Source: Pseudomonas graminis (GTDB lineage: Bacteria > Pseudomonadota > Gammaproteobacteria > Pseudomonadales > Pseudomonadaceae). Taken from it: a DNA stretch of 64,000 bases. The position numbers and the translations under genes were made by a program. Shown here one piece after another: positions 36,554 to 45,850 of the stretch. Where the stretch lies: the NCBI RefSeq assembly GCF_013201545.1, contig NZ_CP053746.1, positions 1,825,001 through 1,889,000 of the forward strand, in the 5' to 3' direction. The stretch's first letter is position 1, and each line of letters begins with the position of its first letter. The notes below the pieces were generated by a model. That model had not been told where the DNA came from. It made no database searches and was given only the letters and a program-made list of their open reading frames with translations.

Positions 36554-37183
36554 TCACCCCGCCATATACCAACGCTTATCCGTCACCGTTCCCGCCAACG
36601 GGACGTCCCAACTGGCGACCGCCAGCTTCGCGACTTTCTGACACTCATGGGCCAGGCCTAGCAATATCGGCTTGCGCCAGGTTTTACGGCGCGCGAGATA
36701 CGCCAGGCTGCGGTCGTAAAAGCCGCCACCCATGCCAAGGCGTCCCCCTTCCGGATCGAACCCCACGAGCGGCATCAGCACCAGATCCAGCGTCCAGATC
36801 TTCCGCTGTCGCCTGGCATTGATACGTGGCTCCGGGATACGGAACCGGTTCGGCTTGAACTTCTCACCAGGTCGGACGCGCTGAAACACCATTTTCGTTC
36901 GCGGCCAGGCACTGAGTACTGGCAAGTACGTGGTCTTGCCGCGTTTTTGAGCGGCACGAAGCAGCAGGCGCGGGTCGATCTCACCGTCCATCGGAAGGTA
37001 GAGAGAAACGTGCCGGGCGCGGCGAAAGAGAGGGATTTGCGCAAGCTGACGGTACAAACCCTTCGCCGCCTGTCGCTGTTCTGCCGGGCTGAGCGCGCGA
37101 CGATTGTGACGAAGCAGCCGACGCAACTGGGGCCGAGAGAGGTTTGAATGATCTGGGAGGGGAGCGGCGCCGGATGAGGTCAT
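36554..37183 (-). CDS. 5-formyltetrahydrofolate cyclo-ligase
   Basis: A 209-residue enzyme (YgfA/FAU1 family) that converts 5-formyl-THF to methenyl-THF with ATP. RPQLRRLLRHNRRALSPAEQ, the phosphate-binding LVLMPLVGFDPEGGRLGMGGGFYDR and ILLGLAHECQKV are diagnostic. It follows the 6S RNA gene on the same strand, as in many gamma-proteobacteria, and may be transcribed by read-through from it. Confidence 0.95.
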   Translation of the reverse strand: MTSSGAAPLPDHSNLSRPQLRRLLRHNRRALSPAEQRQAAKGLYRQLAQIPLFRRARHVSLYLPMDGEIDPRLLLRAAQKRGKTTYLPVLSAWPRTKMVFQRVRPGEKFKPNRFRIPEPRINARRQRKIWTLDLVLMPLVGFDPEGGRLGMGGGFYDRSLAYLARRKTWRKPILLGLAHECQKVAKLAVASWDVPLAGTVTDKRWYMAG

Positions 37184-37282
37184 GCTGGCGGGTCCGTGAG
37201 GCTTTGGAAGGTGATGTCGTGTAATCAGGCGGATTCACGATGCCCACCGCCAGACGGGGCGCCTGGCGATGGGTAGAAGGTT

Positions 37283-37465
37283 CGAGACTCCCCGACGAAC
37301 CGCTGTCGGTGTAGCCCTTGAACCCGAAAGTTCAAGGTGGAGATTGCAGGAGGTTTTAAGGCTTTCCGTCGAGCGGACATGCACACCAACCCCAACGTGC
37401 AACCCCCGTGGTTGTGCGTATCGGCTCAGGGACATGACCGACTGGCAAGCACTCCAGGGAGCGGT
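37283..37465 (-). ncRNA. ssrS: 6S RNA
   Basis: Read on the minus strand, this region contains blocks nearly identical to E. coli 6S RNA: CCCTGAGCCGATA near the 5' side, GGTTGGTGTGCATG, AAGCCTTAAAAC in the middle and CACCTTGAAC with GGGTTCAAGGGCTAC toward the 3' side. A closing stem can form between CTCCC near 37458 and GGGGAG near 37291. 6S RNA mimics an open promoter and sequesters the sigma-70 holoenzyme in stationary phase. It lies between zapA and the cyclo-ligase gene, the conserved location. Ends are estimated from the -10 box and closing stem. Confidence 0.96.
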
Positions 37466-37469
37466 CGCA

Positions 37470-37475
37470 AGTATA
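37470..37475 (-). promoter_or_regulatory. -10 element of 6S RNA
   Basis: TATACT on the minus strand, about five bases before the inferred 5' end of 6S RNA. The matching -35 is weak, which may mean extra contacts or partial processing from a zapA transcript. Confidence 0.6.
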
Positions 37476-37494
37476 CCGAATCATGTCCGAACAA

Positions 37495-37818
37495 TCAGCC
37501 TTGTGCTTTATCCGAATCCGTGGCAAGGACCAGGTCAACACGGTCCAGCAAATCGCGAACCTGCTCGCTATTGGCGCTATTGGCCTGGGCCTTTGCCGTT
37601 GGCAGTTCCTGTTTGTGCAGAAGGTCATGGGTAATGTTCAGCGCGGCCATCACCGCAATACGGTCGGCGCCGATGACTTTACCGCTGCTGCGGATCTCGC
37701 GCATTTTGCCGTCCAGGTAACGCGCGGCGCTGACCAGATTGGTGCGCTCCTCTTGCGGACAGATGATCGAATATTCTTTGTCGAGGATTTGCACGGTGAT
37801 GCTGTTGCCATTACTCAT
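37495..37818 (-). CDS. zapA: Cell division protein ZapA
   Basis: A 107-residue ZapA, which bundles FtsZ filaments at midcell. The start NSITVQILDKEYSIICPQEE and the central SAARYLDGKMREIR with IAVMAALNITHDLL are typical; the C-terminus is a coiled coil. It overlaps the upstream TIGR02449 gene by four bases (ATGA), so the two are coupled, and 6S RNA follows downstream. Confidence 0.95.
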   Translation of the reverse strand: MSNGNSITVQILDKEYSIICPQEERTNLVSAARYLDGKMREIRSSGKVIGADRIAVMAALNITHDLLHKQELPTAKAQANSANSEQVRDLLDRVDLVLATDSDKAQG

Positions 37819-38024
37819 GAGTCTTGCTCCAGGGCCTTGAGGCGCGAAATCATGGACTCGACCTTTTGCCGGGCGATTTCGTTTTTTTCAATGAGTTGAG
37901 CGCGTTCCTCGCGCCAGGATTTTTCCTGAGCTAATAGGAGTCCGTTTTGACTTTTTAGTTGCTCGACACGATTGATCAATAACTCCAGTCGAGCCATCAG
38001 CGCTTGCAGGTCATTGTCTTCCAT
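37815..38024 (-). CDS. TIGR02449 family coiled-coil protein (ZapB-like)
   Basis: A 69-residue protein that is almost wholly coiled coil (LMARLELLINRVEQLKSQNG, then a charged helix). The TIGR02449 family always lies beside zapA in Pseudomonas and relatives, and by size and structure resembles ZapB, the partner of ZapA. Its role in division is inferred from coupling to zapA. Confidence 0.88.
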   Translation of the reverse strand: MEDNDLQALMARLELLINRVEQLKSQNGLLLAQEKSWREERAQLIEKNEIARQKVESMISRLKALEQDS

Positions 38025-38173
38025 TGTTTTCCACTGATTACTTTCAGATGAGTGGTGCAGGCGCTGGCGTCTGGATTCGCCCCGGGCATCGCCTGATAGC
38101 TTGGGCGCGTCTGCCGGTGCTACGATACAAGGCCTTCATTCTAGACATTGCGCCGCTTGGCGCCTAGTTGCCC

Positions 38174-38731
38174 ATGCCTATTCAGAATTCCCCGTACAAC
38201 GGCTTCGCCACCCTGCTCACCAGCAGTGGTCATCACGTATCTCCTGCCGAATTGCACGGCCTTTTGCTGGGGCGCAGTTGCGCCGGCGCAGGCTTCGATG
38301 CAGAGGAGTGGCTGGCCGACGCTCATCTGCTGCTGGAAACAGAGCCTGACGACAAAGTGCGCCAGGCGCTGATCGGCCTGCAGGCAATGGTCAAAAGCGA
38401 ACTGACCGGCGACGACATGACCGTCGTGTTGCTGTTGCCTGGCGATGATGAGCCTCTGGCTGCCCGCACTGCCGCCATGGCCCAGTGGTGCCAGGGTTTC
38501 CTCAGCGGCTTTGCCCGGGTGGGTGGTCAGTCACTGAGCGATGACGCCAGGGACGTGCTGCAAGACTTGGCCGCCATCGCTCAGGTTCATGACGCGCTGG
38601 ACGAGTCCGAAGACGGCGAGAGCGACTACATGGAAGTCATGGAGTACCTGCGCGTTGCGCCGTTGCTGCTGTTCACAGAGTTCAACCAGAAATCCGACGC
38701 TGAAGACGAAGCCAAGCCCTCTTTGCACTGA
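38174..38731 (+). CDS. ygfB: YgfB/UPF0149 family protein
   Basis: A 185-residue acidic protein of the UPF0149 family: [12 protein letters not shown] near the start and [14 protein letters not shown] in the middle. In P. aeruginosa YgfB has been reported to lower ampDh3 expression by interfering with the AlpA antiterminator, affecting beta-lactam resistance. A TTG at 38168 is two codons upstream of the ATG chosen here. Followed by pepP and the ubi genes in the conserved order. Confidence 0.9.
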   Translation: MPIQNSPYNGFATLLTSSGHHVSPAELHGLLLGRSCAGAGFDAEEWLADAHLLLETEPDDKVRQALIGLQAMVKSELTGDDMTVVLLLPGDDEPLAARTAAMAQWCQGFLSGFARVGGQSLSDDARDVLQDLAAIAQVHDALDESEDGESDYMEVMEYLRVAPLLLFTEFNQKSDAEDEAKPSLH

Positions 38732-38812
38732 CAGCGCGTCAATGCTGCATCGGCCACGCCGCCCATGCGCGGCGGTGGCCGACGCGCACCACCCGGAGAA
38801 CCGCACTTGCCC

Positions 38813-40147
38813 ATGATTCATATCCCGAAAGCCGAATATGCCCGCCGCCGCAAGGCGTTGATGGAGCAGATGGAGCCCAACAGCATCGCCATTCTGCCAG
38901 CGGCGGCTGTGGCCATTCGGAACCGGGACGTTGAACATGTGTATCGCCAGGACAGCGACTTTCAGTACCTGAGTGGCTTCCCCGAACCTGAGGCGGTGAT
39001 CGTGCTGATCCCCGGCCGCGAGTACGGTGAGTACGTCCTGTTCTGTCGCGAGCGCAACCCCGAGCGCGAGCTGTGGGACGGCCTGCGCGCAGGCCAAGAC
39101 GGCGCGGTGCGCGAGTACGGCGCCGACGATGCCTTCCCGATCACCGACATCGACGACATCCTGCCCGGCCTCATTGAGGGTCGCGACCGGGTGTATTCGT
39201 CCATGGGCAGCAACCCCGAATTCGACCGGCATGTGATGGAGTGGATCAACGTCATCCGTTCCAAAGCGCATCTGGGCGCGCAGCCGCCGAAAGAGTTCGT
39301 TGCGCTGGATCACCTGCTGCACGACATACGCCTGTATAAATCGGCGGCCGAAGTGAAAGTGATGCGCGAGGCGGCACAGATCTCGGCCCGAGCCCACGTG
39401 CGGGCGATGCAGGCCAGTCGCGCGGGGCTCTACGAGTTCAGCCTGGAAGCGGAACTTGATTACGAATTCCGCAAGGGGGGCGCGAAGATGCCGGCCTATG
39501 GCTCGATCGTTGCCTCGGGGCGCAACGCCTGCATCCTGCATTATCAGGAGAACGATGCGCTGCTCAGAGACGGCGATCTGGTGCTGATCGATGCCGGTTG
39601 CGAGATCGACTGCTACGCCAGCGATATCACCCGTACCTTCCCGGTAAGCGGCAAATTCTCCGCCGAACAGAAAGCGATTTACGAGGTGGTGCTCAAGTCC
39701 CAGGAAGCAGCGTTTGCTGCGATCAAACCCGGCAATCACTGGAATCAGGCCCACGAGGCGACCGTTCGGGTCATCACCGAAGGCTTGGTTGAGCTTGGGC
39801 TGCTGCGAGGCGCGGTGGATGAACTGATTGCCGCCGAAGCGTACAAAGCCTTTTACATGCACCGCGCCGGACACTGGCTGGGCATGGACGTGCACGATGT
39901 CGGCGAATACAAGGTCGGCGGAGAATGGCGTGTGCTGGAGGCCGGGATGGCGCTGACGGTCGAGCCCGGTATTTATGTGTCCCCGGACAATCAGACCGTC
40001 GCTAAAAAATGGCGCGGGATTGGCGTGCGAATCGAGGATGACGTCGTGGTGACCAAAAAAGGCTGTGAAATCCTGACGGGCGATGTGCCGAAGACCGTGG
40101 CCGAGATCGAGGCGTTAATGGCCGCCGCACGAACGCAAGCCGCATGA
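38813..40147 (+). CDS. pepP: Xaa-Pro aminopeptidase (aminopeptidase P)
   Basis: A 444-residue metallopeptidase that removes N-terminal residues before proline. The aminopeptidase P N-terminal domain (EYARRRKALMEQM, RNRDVEHVYRQDSDFQYLSG) precedes the pita-bread catalytic domain with the metal ligands in LIDAGCEIDCYASDITRTF, GHWLGMDVHDVGEY, LTVEPGIYV and GVRIEDDVVV. ATG 38813 is used, but the GGAGAA at 38795-38800 is better spaced for the in-frame TTG at 38807, so two more residues are possible. Overlaps ubiH by ATGA; the same operon order exists in E. coli (ygfB-pepP-ubiH-ubiI). Confidence 0.96.
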   Translation: MIHIPKAEYARRRKALMEQMEPNSIAILPAAAVAIRNRDVEHVYRQDSDFQYLSGFPEPEAVIVLIPGREYGEYVLFCRERNPERELWDGLRAGQDGAVREYGADDAFPITDIDDILPGLIEGRDRVYSSMGSNPEFDRHVMEWINVIRSKAHLGAQPPKEFVALDHLLHDIRLYKSAAEVKVMREAAQISARAHVRAMQASRAGLYEFSLEAELDYEFRKGGAKMPAYGSIVASGRNACILHYQENDALLRDGDLVLIDAGCEIDCYASDITRTFPVSGKFSAEQKAIYEVVLKSQEAAFAAIKPGNHWNQAHEATVRVITEGLVELGLLRGAVDELIAAEAYKAFYMHRAGHWLGMDVHDVGEYKVGGEWRVLEAGMALTVEPGIYVSPDNQTVAKKWRGIGVRIEDDVVVTKKGCEILTGDVPKTVAEIEALMAAARTQAA

Positions 40148-41331
40148 GCCGCTTTAATCTGGCCATCGTCGGTGGCGGGCTGGTCGGCGCAAGCCTGGCT
40201 CTCGCCCTGCAAGCTGGAGCGAAGGCTCGGGGCTGGAAGATTGTCCTGATCGAGCCGTTTGCGCCCGGCGACACGTACCAGCCCAGCTACGACGCCCGCT
40301 CTTCAGCGCTGTCGTTCGGCGCGCGGCAGATCTACGAGCGCCTGGGCCTGTGGCAGCAGATCAGCCACCGCGCCGAGCCCATCCTCAAAATTCACGTTTC
40401 AGACAAAGGCCGGTTTGGCGCAGCGCACCTGTCTTCGATGGAGGAAGGCGTTCCGGCCCTGGGCTATGTGGTTGAAAACGCCTGGCTGGGCCAATGCCTG
40501 TGGCAGGCGCTGGACAAGGACGTGATCAGTTGGCGTGTGCCGGCCGAGGTCACGCACATGCAGGCGCTGCCCGATGGCTACCAACTCACGCTCAACGACG
40601 AAACTCTGCTCACCTGCGACCTCGCGGTGCTGGCCGACGGTGGCCGTTCCAGCCTGCGCGAGCAGTTGGGGATTGCCGTGCGACACACGCCGTACGATCA
40701 GAGCGCGCTGATTGCCAACGTCACGCCGGGCGCTGCCCATGGTGGTGAGGCCTTCGAGCGGTTTACCGAAAATGGCCCCATGGCGTTGCTGCCGCTTCCG
40801 GATAACCGCTGCGCACTGGTCTGGACGCGCACCGGCGATGACGTTCAGCGGCTGATGGCGCTGGACGACCGAAGCTTTCTCAAAGAACTGCAGGGCGTCT
40901 TCGGCTACCGTCTGGGCGCGCTGAAGCAAGTGGGTGCGCGCCACAGCTATCCGCTGGCGTTGATCGAGGCCGAAGAGCAGATCCGCTCCCACCTGGTGGT
41001 GCTCGGCAACGCTGCCCACAGTCTGCATCCGATTGCGGGGCAGGGCTTCAACCTGTCCTTGCGTGATGCTGCCTCCCTGGCCGAGGCACTGCTGGCCAGT
41101 GACGCGCCGTTGGGCGAGCTGTCGACGTTGCAGGCCTACCGCGAGCGTCAGCGGGTTGATCAAAAACTGACCGTCGGCTTTTCGGATCAAGTCACCCGGC
41201 TGTTCAGCAGTCAGCAGTCCCTCGTCACAGCGGGCCGCAACCTGGGCCTTCTGGGCCTGGATCTGCTGCCTTCCGCCAAGAGCTGGTTTGCCCGTCAGGC
41301 CATGGGCCTGGGAACGCGAAGCGATGTCTGA
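40144..41331 (+). CDS. ubiH: 2-octaprenyl-6-methoxyphenol hydroxylase UbiH
   Basis: A 395-residue FAD monooxygenase of aerobic ubiquinone synthesis. FAD-binding GGGLVGASLALAL near the N-terminus, the ARSSALSFGARQIYERLGLW block, and GNAAHSLHPIAGQGFNLSL, the second FAD motif of the UbiH/COQ6 family, are visible. Start coupled to pepP. UbiH acts at C1 of the ring; it is distinguished from UbiI here by order and by closer likeness in the N-terminal region. Confidence 0.93.
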   Translation: MSRFNLAIVGGGLVGASLALALQAGAKARGWKIVLIEPFAPGDTYQPSYDARSSALSFGARQIYERLGLWQQISHRAEPILKIHVSDKGRFGAAHLSSMEEGVPALGYVVENAWLGQCLWQALDKDVISWRVPAEVTHMQALPDGYQLTLNDETLLTCDLAVLADGGRSSLREQLGIAVRHTPYDQSALIANVTPGAAHGGEAFERFTENGPMALLPLPDNRCALVWTRTGDDVQRLMALDDRSFLKELQGVFGYRLGALKQVGARHSYPLALIEAEEQIRSHLVVLGNAAHSLHPIAGQGFNLSLRDAASLAEALLASDAPLGELSTLQAYRERQRVDQKLTVGFSDQVTRLFSSQQSLVTAGRNLGLLGLDLLPSAKSWFARQAMGLGTRSDV

Positions 41332-41380
41332 ACACTCCATTCATTCGTGGCCTTCGCCACAACCGAGAACGATTTAAAGC

Positions 41381-42601
41381 ATGGAAACGCGCGCAGATCT
41401 GCTAATTGTCGGGGCCGGAATGGTGGGGAGCGCGCTGGCGCTGGCGCTGCGAGACAGTGGGCTGAACATCCTCGTGGTGGATGGCGGTCCCCTGACGGTC
41501 AAACCGTTCGTGGCTGATGCCCCATTTGAAGCCCGGGTCAGCGCACTGTCCATCGCCAGTCAGCGCATTCTCGAGCGGCTCGGCGTCTGGGACGGCATTG
41601 TTGCGCGGCGGGTCAGCCCCTACAGCGACATGCACGTGTGGGATGGCAGCGGCACAGGCAAGGTGCATTTTTCTGCCTCAAGCGTTCACGCTGAGGTGCT
41701 TGGGCACATCGTCGAAAACCGCGTGGTGCAGGATGCGCTGGTCGAACATCTGCATGACAGCGACATCGGCTTGTTGGCCGATGCACGTCTGGAGCAGATG
41801 CGCCACTCCGGCGATGACTGGCTTCTGACCCTGTCCGACGGCCGCACATTGCGCGCGCCGCTGGTGGTCGCGGCCGATGGCGCCAACTCGACTGTGCGGC
41901 GCATGACCGGCACCGCAACGCGGGAATGGGACTACCTGCATCACGCCATTGTGACGAGCGTGCGCACGGCGGATTCCCACCGCAAAACCGCGTGGCAGCG
42001 CTTTACAGACGACGGCCCGCTGGCCTTTTTGCCGCTGGATCGAGAGGGTGAGCATTGGTGCTCCATCGTCTGGTCGGTGACACCGGAGCAATCCGAGCGG
42101 TTGATGAAGCTTGATGACGAACGCTTCTGCCGTGAGCTGGAGAATGCGTTCGAAGGCTGTCTCGGGCAGGTGATATCGGCTGATTCGCGGGTTTGCGTCC
42201 CGCTGCGTCAACGCCATGCCAAGCGCTACGTGGCGCCAGGCCTTGCGTTGATCGGCGATGCCGCCCACACCATCCATCCATTGGCAGGGCAGGGCGTCAA
42301 CCTGGGTTTTCTCGACGCAGCAGTGCTCGCCGAAGTGCTGCGCGATGCGGTCGAGCGCGGGGAACGGCTGGCTGATGAACGTGTGTTGAGCCGTTACGAG
42401 CGTCGGCGCATGCCGCATAACCTGGCGTTGATGGCGGCGATGGAGGGCTTCGAGCGGCTGTTCCAGGCCGACGCACTGCCAGTTCGCCTGTTGCGCAACG
42501 CCGGGTTGAAGATGGTCGATCGTTCGGCAGAAGCCAAAGCGTTGTTCGTTCGCCAGGCCTTGGGGCTGACCGGGGATTTGCCGACGCTGGCACGGCTCTG
42601 A
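41381..42601 (+). CDS. ubiI: Ubiquinone-pathway FAD hydroxylase UbiI (VisC)
   Basis: A 406-residue paralogue of UbiH, 49 bases downstream. FAD motif LIVGAGMVGSALALAL, VVAADGANSTVRR and GDAAHTIHPLAGQGVNLGF are present. In E. coli the second gene of the pair, ubiI, hydroxylates C5. The operon probably ends here; a degenerate REP pair follows. Confidence 0.9.
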   Translation: METRADLLIVGAGMVGSALALALRDSGLNILVVDGGPLTVKPFVADAPFEARVSALSIASQRILERLGVWDGIVARRVSPYSDMHVWDGSGTGKVHFSASSVHAEVLGHIVENRVVQDALVEHLHDSDIGLLADARLEQMRHSGDDWLLTLSDGRTLRAPLVVAADGANSTVRRMTGTATREWDYLHHAIVTSVRTADSHRKTAWQRFTDDGPLAFLPLDREGEHWCSIVWSVTPEQSERLMKLDDERFCRELENAFEGCLGQVISADSRVCVPLRQRHAKRYVAPGLALIGDAAHTIHPLAGQGVNLGFLDAAVLAEVLRDAVERGERLADERVLSRYERRRMPHNLALMAAMEGFERLFQADALPVRLLRNAGLKMVDRSAEAKALFVRQALGLTGDLPTLARL

Positions 42602-42633
42602 CAACACAGCACTGTCTGTACGCGCGCTTCACC

Positions 42634-42727
42634 GTGGGACCGGCTTTAGCCGGGAAAGCGCCACTCGTTACGCCGGGACTCTGATGGCGTTCAAGCTGGC
42701 CTTTTCCTGACTCAAACCGGTCCCACT
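42634..42727. repeat. Degenerate REP pair
   Basis: The opening arm (GTGGGACCGGCTTTAGCCGGG) is intact, but the closing arm has decayed to TTTTCCTGACTCAAACCGGTCC. An old copy, in the gap between ubiI and the iron-receptor gene. Confidence 0.8.
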
Positions 42728-42879
42728 AAAACTGCGCGCGGTCAGTGGTTCTGAACGTGGCACTGCGGGCACTCCGCAACATCCGGTAACGGCTCAATCC
42801 TGACTTCGGTTGAGAAGGTAGATGCGATTCACTACCATTTCGCCTCGTTTTTCCCCTCTCTCGAATCAGGAGAACCTGC

Positions 42880-43881
42880 ATGCAGGCGAGCAAGCGTCTT
42901 TTGGCTGCCCTGGCATTAACCATGCTCGGCAGCACCGCCCAGGCCGCAGATGAAGTGGTGGTGTATTCCTCCCGAATCGATGAGCTGATCAAACCGGTGT
43001 TCGACGCCTATACCGCCAAAACCGGCGTGAAGGTCAAGTTCATCACCGACAAGGAAGCGCCGCTGATGCAGCGCATCAAGGCCGAGGGCCAAAACGCAAC
43101 GGCTGACCTGCTGCTCACCGTCGACGCAGGTAACCTTTGGCAAGCTGAACAGATGGGCATCCTGCAGCCGTTCACCTCGCCGGTCATCGATGCCAACATT
43201 CCCTCGCAATACCGTTCTTCCACCCACAGCTGGACCGGCCTGAGCCTGCGCGCCCGGACCATTGCCTACTCCACCGACCGCGTCAAACCTGAAGAACTCA
43301 CCACCTACGAAGCGTTGGCCGACAAACAGTGGGAAGGGCGTCTGTGCATGCGTACAGCCAAAAAGGTCTATAACCAGTCGCTGACCGCCACGCTGATCGA
43401 AACCCATGGTGCCGAGGCGTCTGAAAAGATCCTAAAGGGCTGGGTGAATAACTTGTCGACCGACGTGTTTTCCGATGACATCGCGGTGCTGGAAGCCATC
43501 AATGCCGGACAATGCGACGTCGGCATCGTCAACACCTACTATTACGGTCGCTTGCACAAGGACAATCCGGACCTCGCTGTGCGCCTGTTCTGGCCCAATC
43601 AGTCGGACCGCGGCGTGCACGTCAACCTGTCCGGGATTGGCCTGACCAAGTACGCGCCCCATGCCGACGCCGCCAAAGCGTTGGTGGAATGGATGACAGG
43701 CCCCGAAGCCCAGACGATATTCGCCGGAACCAACCAGGAATTCCCCGCCAACCCCAAAGTCGCACCGTCTGAGGAAGTGGCAAGCTGGGGCGCGTTCAAG
43801 GCGGACACTGTCCCGGTTGAAGTGGCCGGTCGGCGGCAGGCCGAGGCAATCCGCATGATGGACCGTGCTGGCTGGAATTGA
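42880..43881 (+). CDS. Ferric-iron ABC transporter, periplasmic binding protein (HitA/FbpA-like)
   Basis: A 333-residue receptor with a signal peptide ending STAQA (about residue 22). The mature start [22 protein letters not shown], the [15 protein letters not shown] segment and the iron-ligand tyrosine cluster VNTYYYGRL identify the FbpA/HitA/FutA group that binds Fe(III) in the periplasm. It corresponds to PA5217 in P. aeruginosa. The permease gene follows after a repeat-bearing gap of about 200 bases. Confidence 0.93.
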   Translation: MQASKRLLAALALTMLGSTAQAADEVVVYSSRIDELIKPVFDAYTAKTGVKVKFITDKEAPLMQRIKAEGQNATADLLLTVDAGNLWQAEQMGILQPFTSPVIDANIPSQYRSSTHSWTGLSLRARTIAYSTDRVKPEELTTYEALADKQWEGRLCMRTAKKVYNQSLTATLIETHGAEASEKILKGWVNNLSTDVFSDDIAVLEAINAGQCDVGIVNTYYYGRLHKDNPDLAVRLFWPNQSDRGVHVNLSGIGLTKYAPHADAAKALVEWMTGPEAQTIFAGTNQEFPANPKVAPSEEVASWGAFKADTVPVEVAGRRQAEAIRMMDRAGWN

Positions 43882-43930
43882 TCTTTCGCGAAAGAAGCCC
43901 GAATTACGCCGGTTTTGCATGGTGAAGCTC

Positions 43931-44036
43931 TTGTGGGAGTGAGCTTGCTCACGAAGACGGCATTTTAATCGCTGGAGATCTAGCGGATGTGCCGGCCTCT
44001 TCGCGAGCAAGGTGGAGCGCCACCCCGGTCGCTCCC
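43931..44036. repeat. Repeat of a second type between receptor and permease genes
   Basis: Left arm TTGTGGGAGTGAGCTTGCTCACGAAG, right arm CTTCGCGAGCAAGGTGGAGC then GGTCGCTCC. This is the GAGC-TTGCTC type of Pseudomonas intergenic repeat, unlike the CCGGCT-AGCCGG type elsewhere in the window. The right arm is longer and not a simple complement of the left. Confidence 0.65.
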
Positions 44037-44079
44037 CCCGAGGGCTTCGTCAATCCGCACCTCTCCATGAGTAACCCCT

Positions 44080-45696
44080 TTGGCCCATTCCCTCCAGCGT
44101 CGCTGGTACCCCCTGGTTCTTACCATTGCCGCGCTGGTGCTGCTGCCATTGAGCGTATTGCTGTTCTCCTGGCAGACCATCGATCAGCAGATCTGGTCGC
44201 ACCTCTGGGAAACCCAGATGCCAAGGTTGCTCGGCAACACCCTGACGCTGGTGCTTGGCGTGGGGCTGGGCGTCACGGTGCTGGGAGTGAGTCTGGCGTG
44301 GCTGACGGCGCTGTGTGAGTTTCCGGGGCGGCGCTGGCTGGACTGGGCGCTGATGCTGCCGTTTGCCATCCCGGCGTATGTGCTGGCGTTCGTCTTTGTG
44401 GGTTTGCTGGATTTCGCAGGCCCTGTGCAAACGCTGTTGCGCGAGTGGTTCGGCTCCGGCCTGCGTCTGCCGCGAGTCCGCTCTACCGGCGGTGTGATCA
44501 TCGTGCTGGTGCTGGTGTTTTACCCCTACGTGTATCTGTTGGCGCGCACGGCGTTTCTGGCCCAGGGCAAAGGCCTGATGGAGGCGGCACGTATTCTCGG
44601 TCAGTCGCCGTGGCAAGCGTTCTGGCGCGTAGCTCTGCCCATGGCGAGGCCGGCGATCGGTGCTGGTGTGGCGTTGGCGTTGATGGAAACCCTGGCCGAT
44701 TTCGGCGCGGTGTCGGTGTTTAACTTCGACACTTTCACCACCGCGATCTACAAAACCTGGTACGGCTTCTTCAGTTTGTCGAGCGCGGCGCAACTGGCGA
44801 GCCTGCTGCTGCTGGCCGTCATGGTCCTGCTGTACGGCGAGCATCGCGCGCGCGGGGCGAGCCGGCCCAGCAACGAGCGCCCGAGGGTCAAGGCGCTGTA
44901 TCACCTGCATGGCCTGAAAGCCATCGCCGCCAGCACATGGTGTGGGCTGGTGTTCGCCTGCGCGTTTGTGGTGCCACTGCTGCAGTTGATTGTCTGGGTC
45001 TGGCAACGCGGGCGTTTCGACCTCGACGAGCGCTACGCCGGGTTGATCCTGCACACGCTTTACTTGGGCGGTATCGCTGCGCTGGTCACGGTGTGCGTCG
45101 CGATGATCCTCGTGTTTGCCCGGCGTCTCGCCCCCACACGCGCCATTCGCGCGGGCGTCAGCGTCGCCAACATTGGTTACGCGCTGCCCGGCTCGGTGCT
45201 GGCGGTGTCGATCATGTTGGCGTTCAGTTATCTGGACCGGGAACTGGTCGTGCCGTTATCCAGCTGGCTGGGCGGCGCTGGCCGGCCATTGCTGCTGGGC
45301 AGCCTGGGGGCGCTCGTGCTTGCGTACCTGGTGCGCTTCATTGCGGTCGCGTACGGGCCGCTCGAGAACAGCCTGTCGCGCATTCGTCCGTCACTGCCCG
45401 AAGCCGCGCGCAGTCTGGGGGTCAGCGGGCCACGATTGTTTTTCAGGATTTATCTGCCGCTGCTCATACCCGGCACGCTGAGCGCTGCGCTGCTGGTCTT
45501 CGTCGATGTCCTCAAGGAAATGCCCGCCACGCTGCTCATGCGGCCGTTTGGCTGGGACACGCTGGCCGTGCGCATCTTCGAAATGACCAGCGAAGGTGAG
45601 TGGTCGCGTGCGGCTTTGCCTGCGCTGACGCTGGTGCTGGTCGGGCTGCTGCCGGTCATCGGTCTGATTAGACGTTCGGCCAGGCCGATTGGTTAG
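44080..45696 (+). CDS. Ferric-iron ABC transporter, fused permease (HitB/FbpB-like)
   Basis: A 538-residue inner-membrane protein with two ABC permease domains and about twelve membrane segments. Each half has an EAA-type loop: EAARILGQSPWQAFWRVALP and EAARSLGVSGPRLFFRIYLP. It starts with TTG at 44080 (MAHSLQRRWYPLVLTIAALV); the ATG at 44067 is in another frame. The TTG is supported by the protein start rather than by a ribosome site. No ATPase gene is present on either side, so the energy-supplying subunit must be encoded elsewhere. Confidence 0.92.
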   Translation: MAHSLQRRWYPLVLTIAALVLLPLSVLLFSWQTIDQQIWSHLWETQMPRLLGNTLTLVLGVGLGVTVLGVSLAWLTALCEFPGRRWLDWALMLPFAIPAYVLAFVFVGLLDFAGPVQTLLREWFGSGLRLPRVRSTGGVIIVLVLVFYPYVYLLARTAFLAQGKGLMEAARILGQSPWQAFWRVALPMARPAIGAGVALALMETLADFGAVSVFNFDTFTTAIYKTWYGFFSLSSAAQLASLLLLAVMVLLYGEHRARGASRPSNERPRVKALYHLHGLKAIAASTWCGLVFACAFVVPLLQLIVWVWQRGRFDLDERYAGLILHTLYLGGIAALVTVCVAMILVFARRLAPTRAIRAGVSVANIGYALPGSVLAVSIMLAFSYLDRELVVPLSSWLGGAGRPLLLGSLGALVLAYLVRFIAVAYGPLENSLSRIRPSLPEAARSLGVSGPRLFFRIYLPLLIPGTLSAALLVFVDVLKEMPATLLMRPFGWDTLAVRIFEMTSEGEWSRAALPALTLVLVGLLPVIGLIRRSARPIG

Positions 45697-45712
45697 GTGC
45701 GGGGTCCTAACC
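45691..45712. terminator. Inverted repeat spanning the permease stop codon
   Basis: GGTTAGG-TGCGGGGT-CCTAACC, a perfect 7-base inverted repeat that includes the TAG stop. Without a T run it may be a weak terminator or a protein-binding site in the gcvT promoter region. Confidence 0.4.
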
Positions 45713-45719
45713 TTGCGGC

Positions 45720-45782
45720 TACAATGCGCCGCAATCGACTCGGTCTGTCAGACAATTCCTCAAATTAGCAAAGGTGTCAGAC
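45720..45782 (+). promoter_or_regulatory. Candidate gcvT promoter -10 and paired TGTCAGAC motifs
   Basis: TACAAT at 45720-45725 could be the -10. Downstream, TGTCAGAC occurs twice (45746-45753 and 45775-45782), 29 bases apart, the first inside a perfect palindrome GTCTG-T-CAGAC (45743-45753). Such an arrangement suggests an operator, but no regulator is identified. A glycine riboswitch was looked for and not seen. Confidence 0.4.
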
Positions 45783-45850
45783 CCCAATTCACGGGGGATC
45801 TGCGGGATTGCCAGTGACCGCGTCTTCGCCACGCCCGGAAGGAGAAACCC

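Noticed and set aside
43989..44318. Frame starting near the ATG at 44067 as the permease start
   Set aside because: It is out of frame with the permease and encodes no membrane segments; the permease frame begins at TTG 44080.
45697..45850. Glycine riboswitch before gcvT
   Set aside because: Conserved glycine-aptamer blocks were not found; the region looks like promoter and operators.
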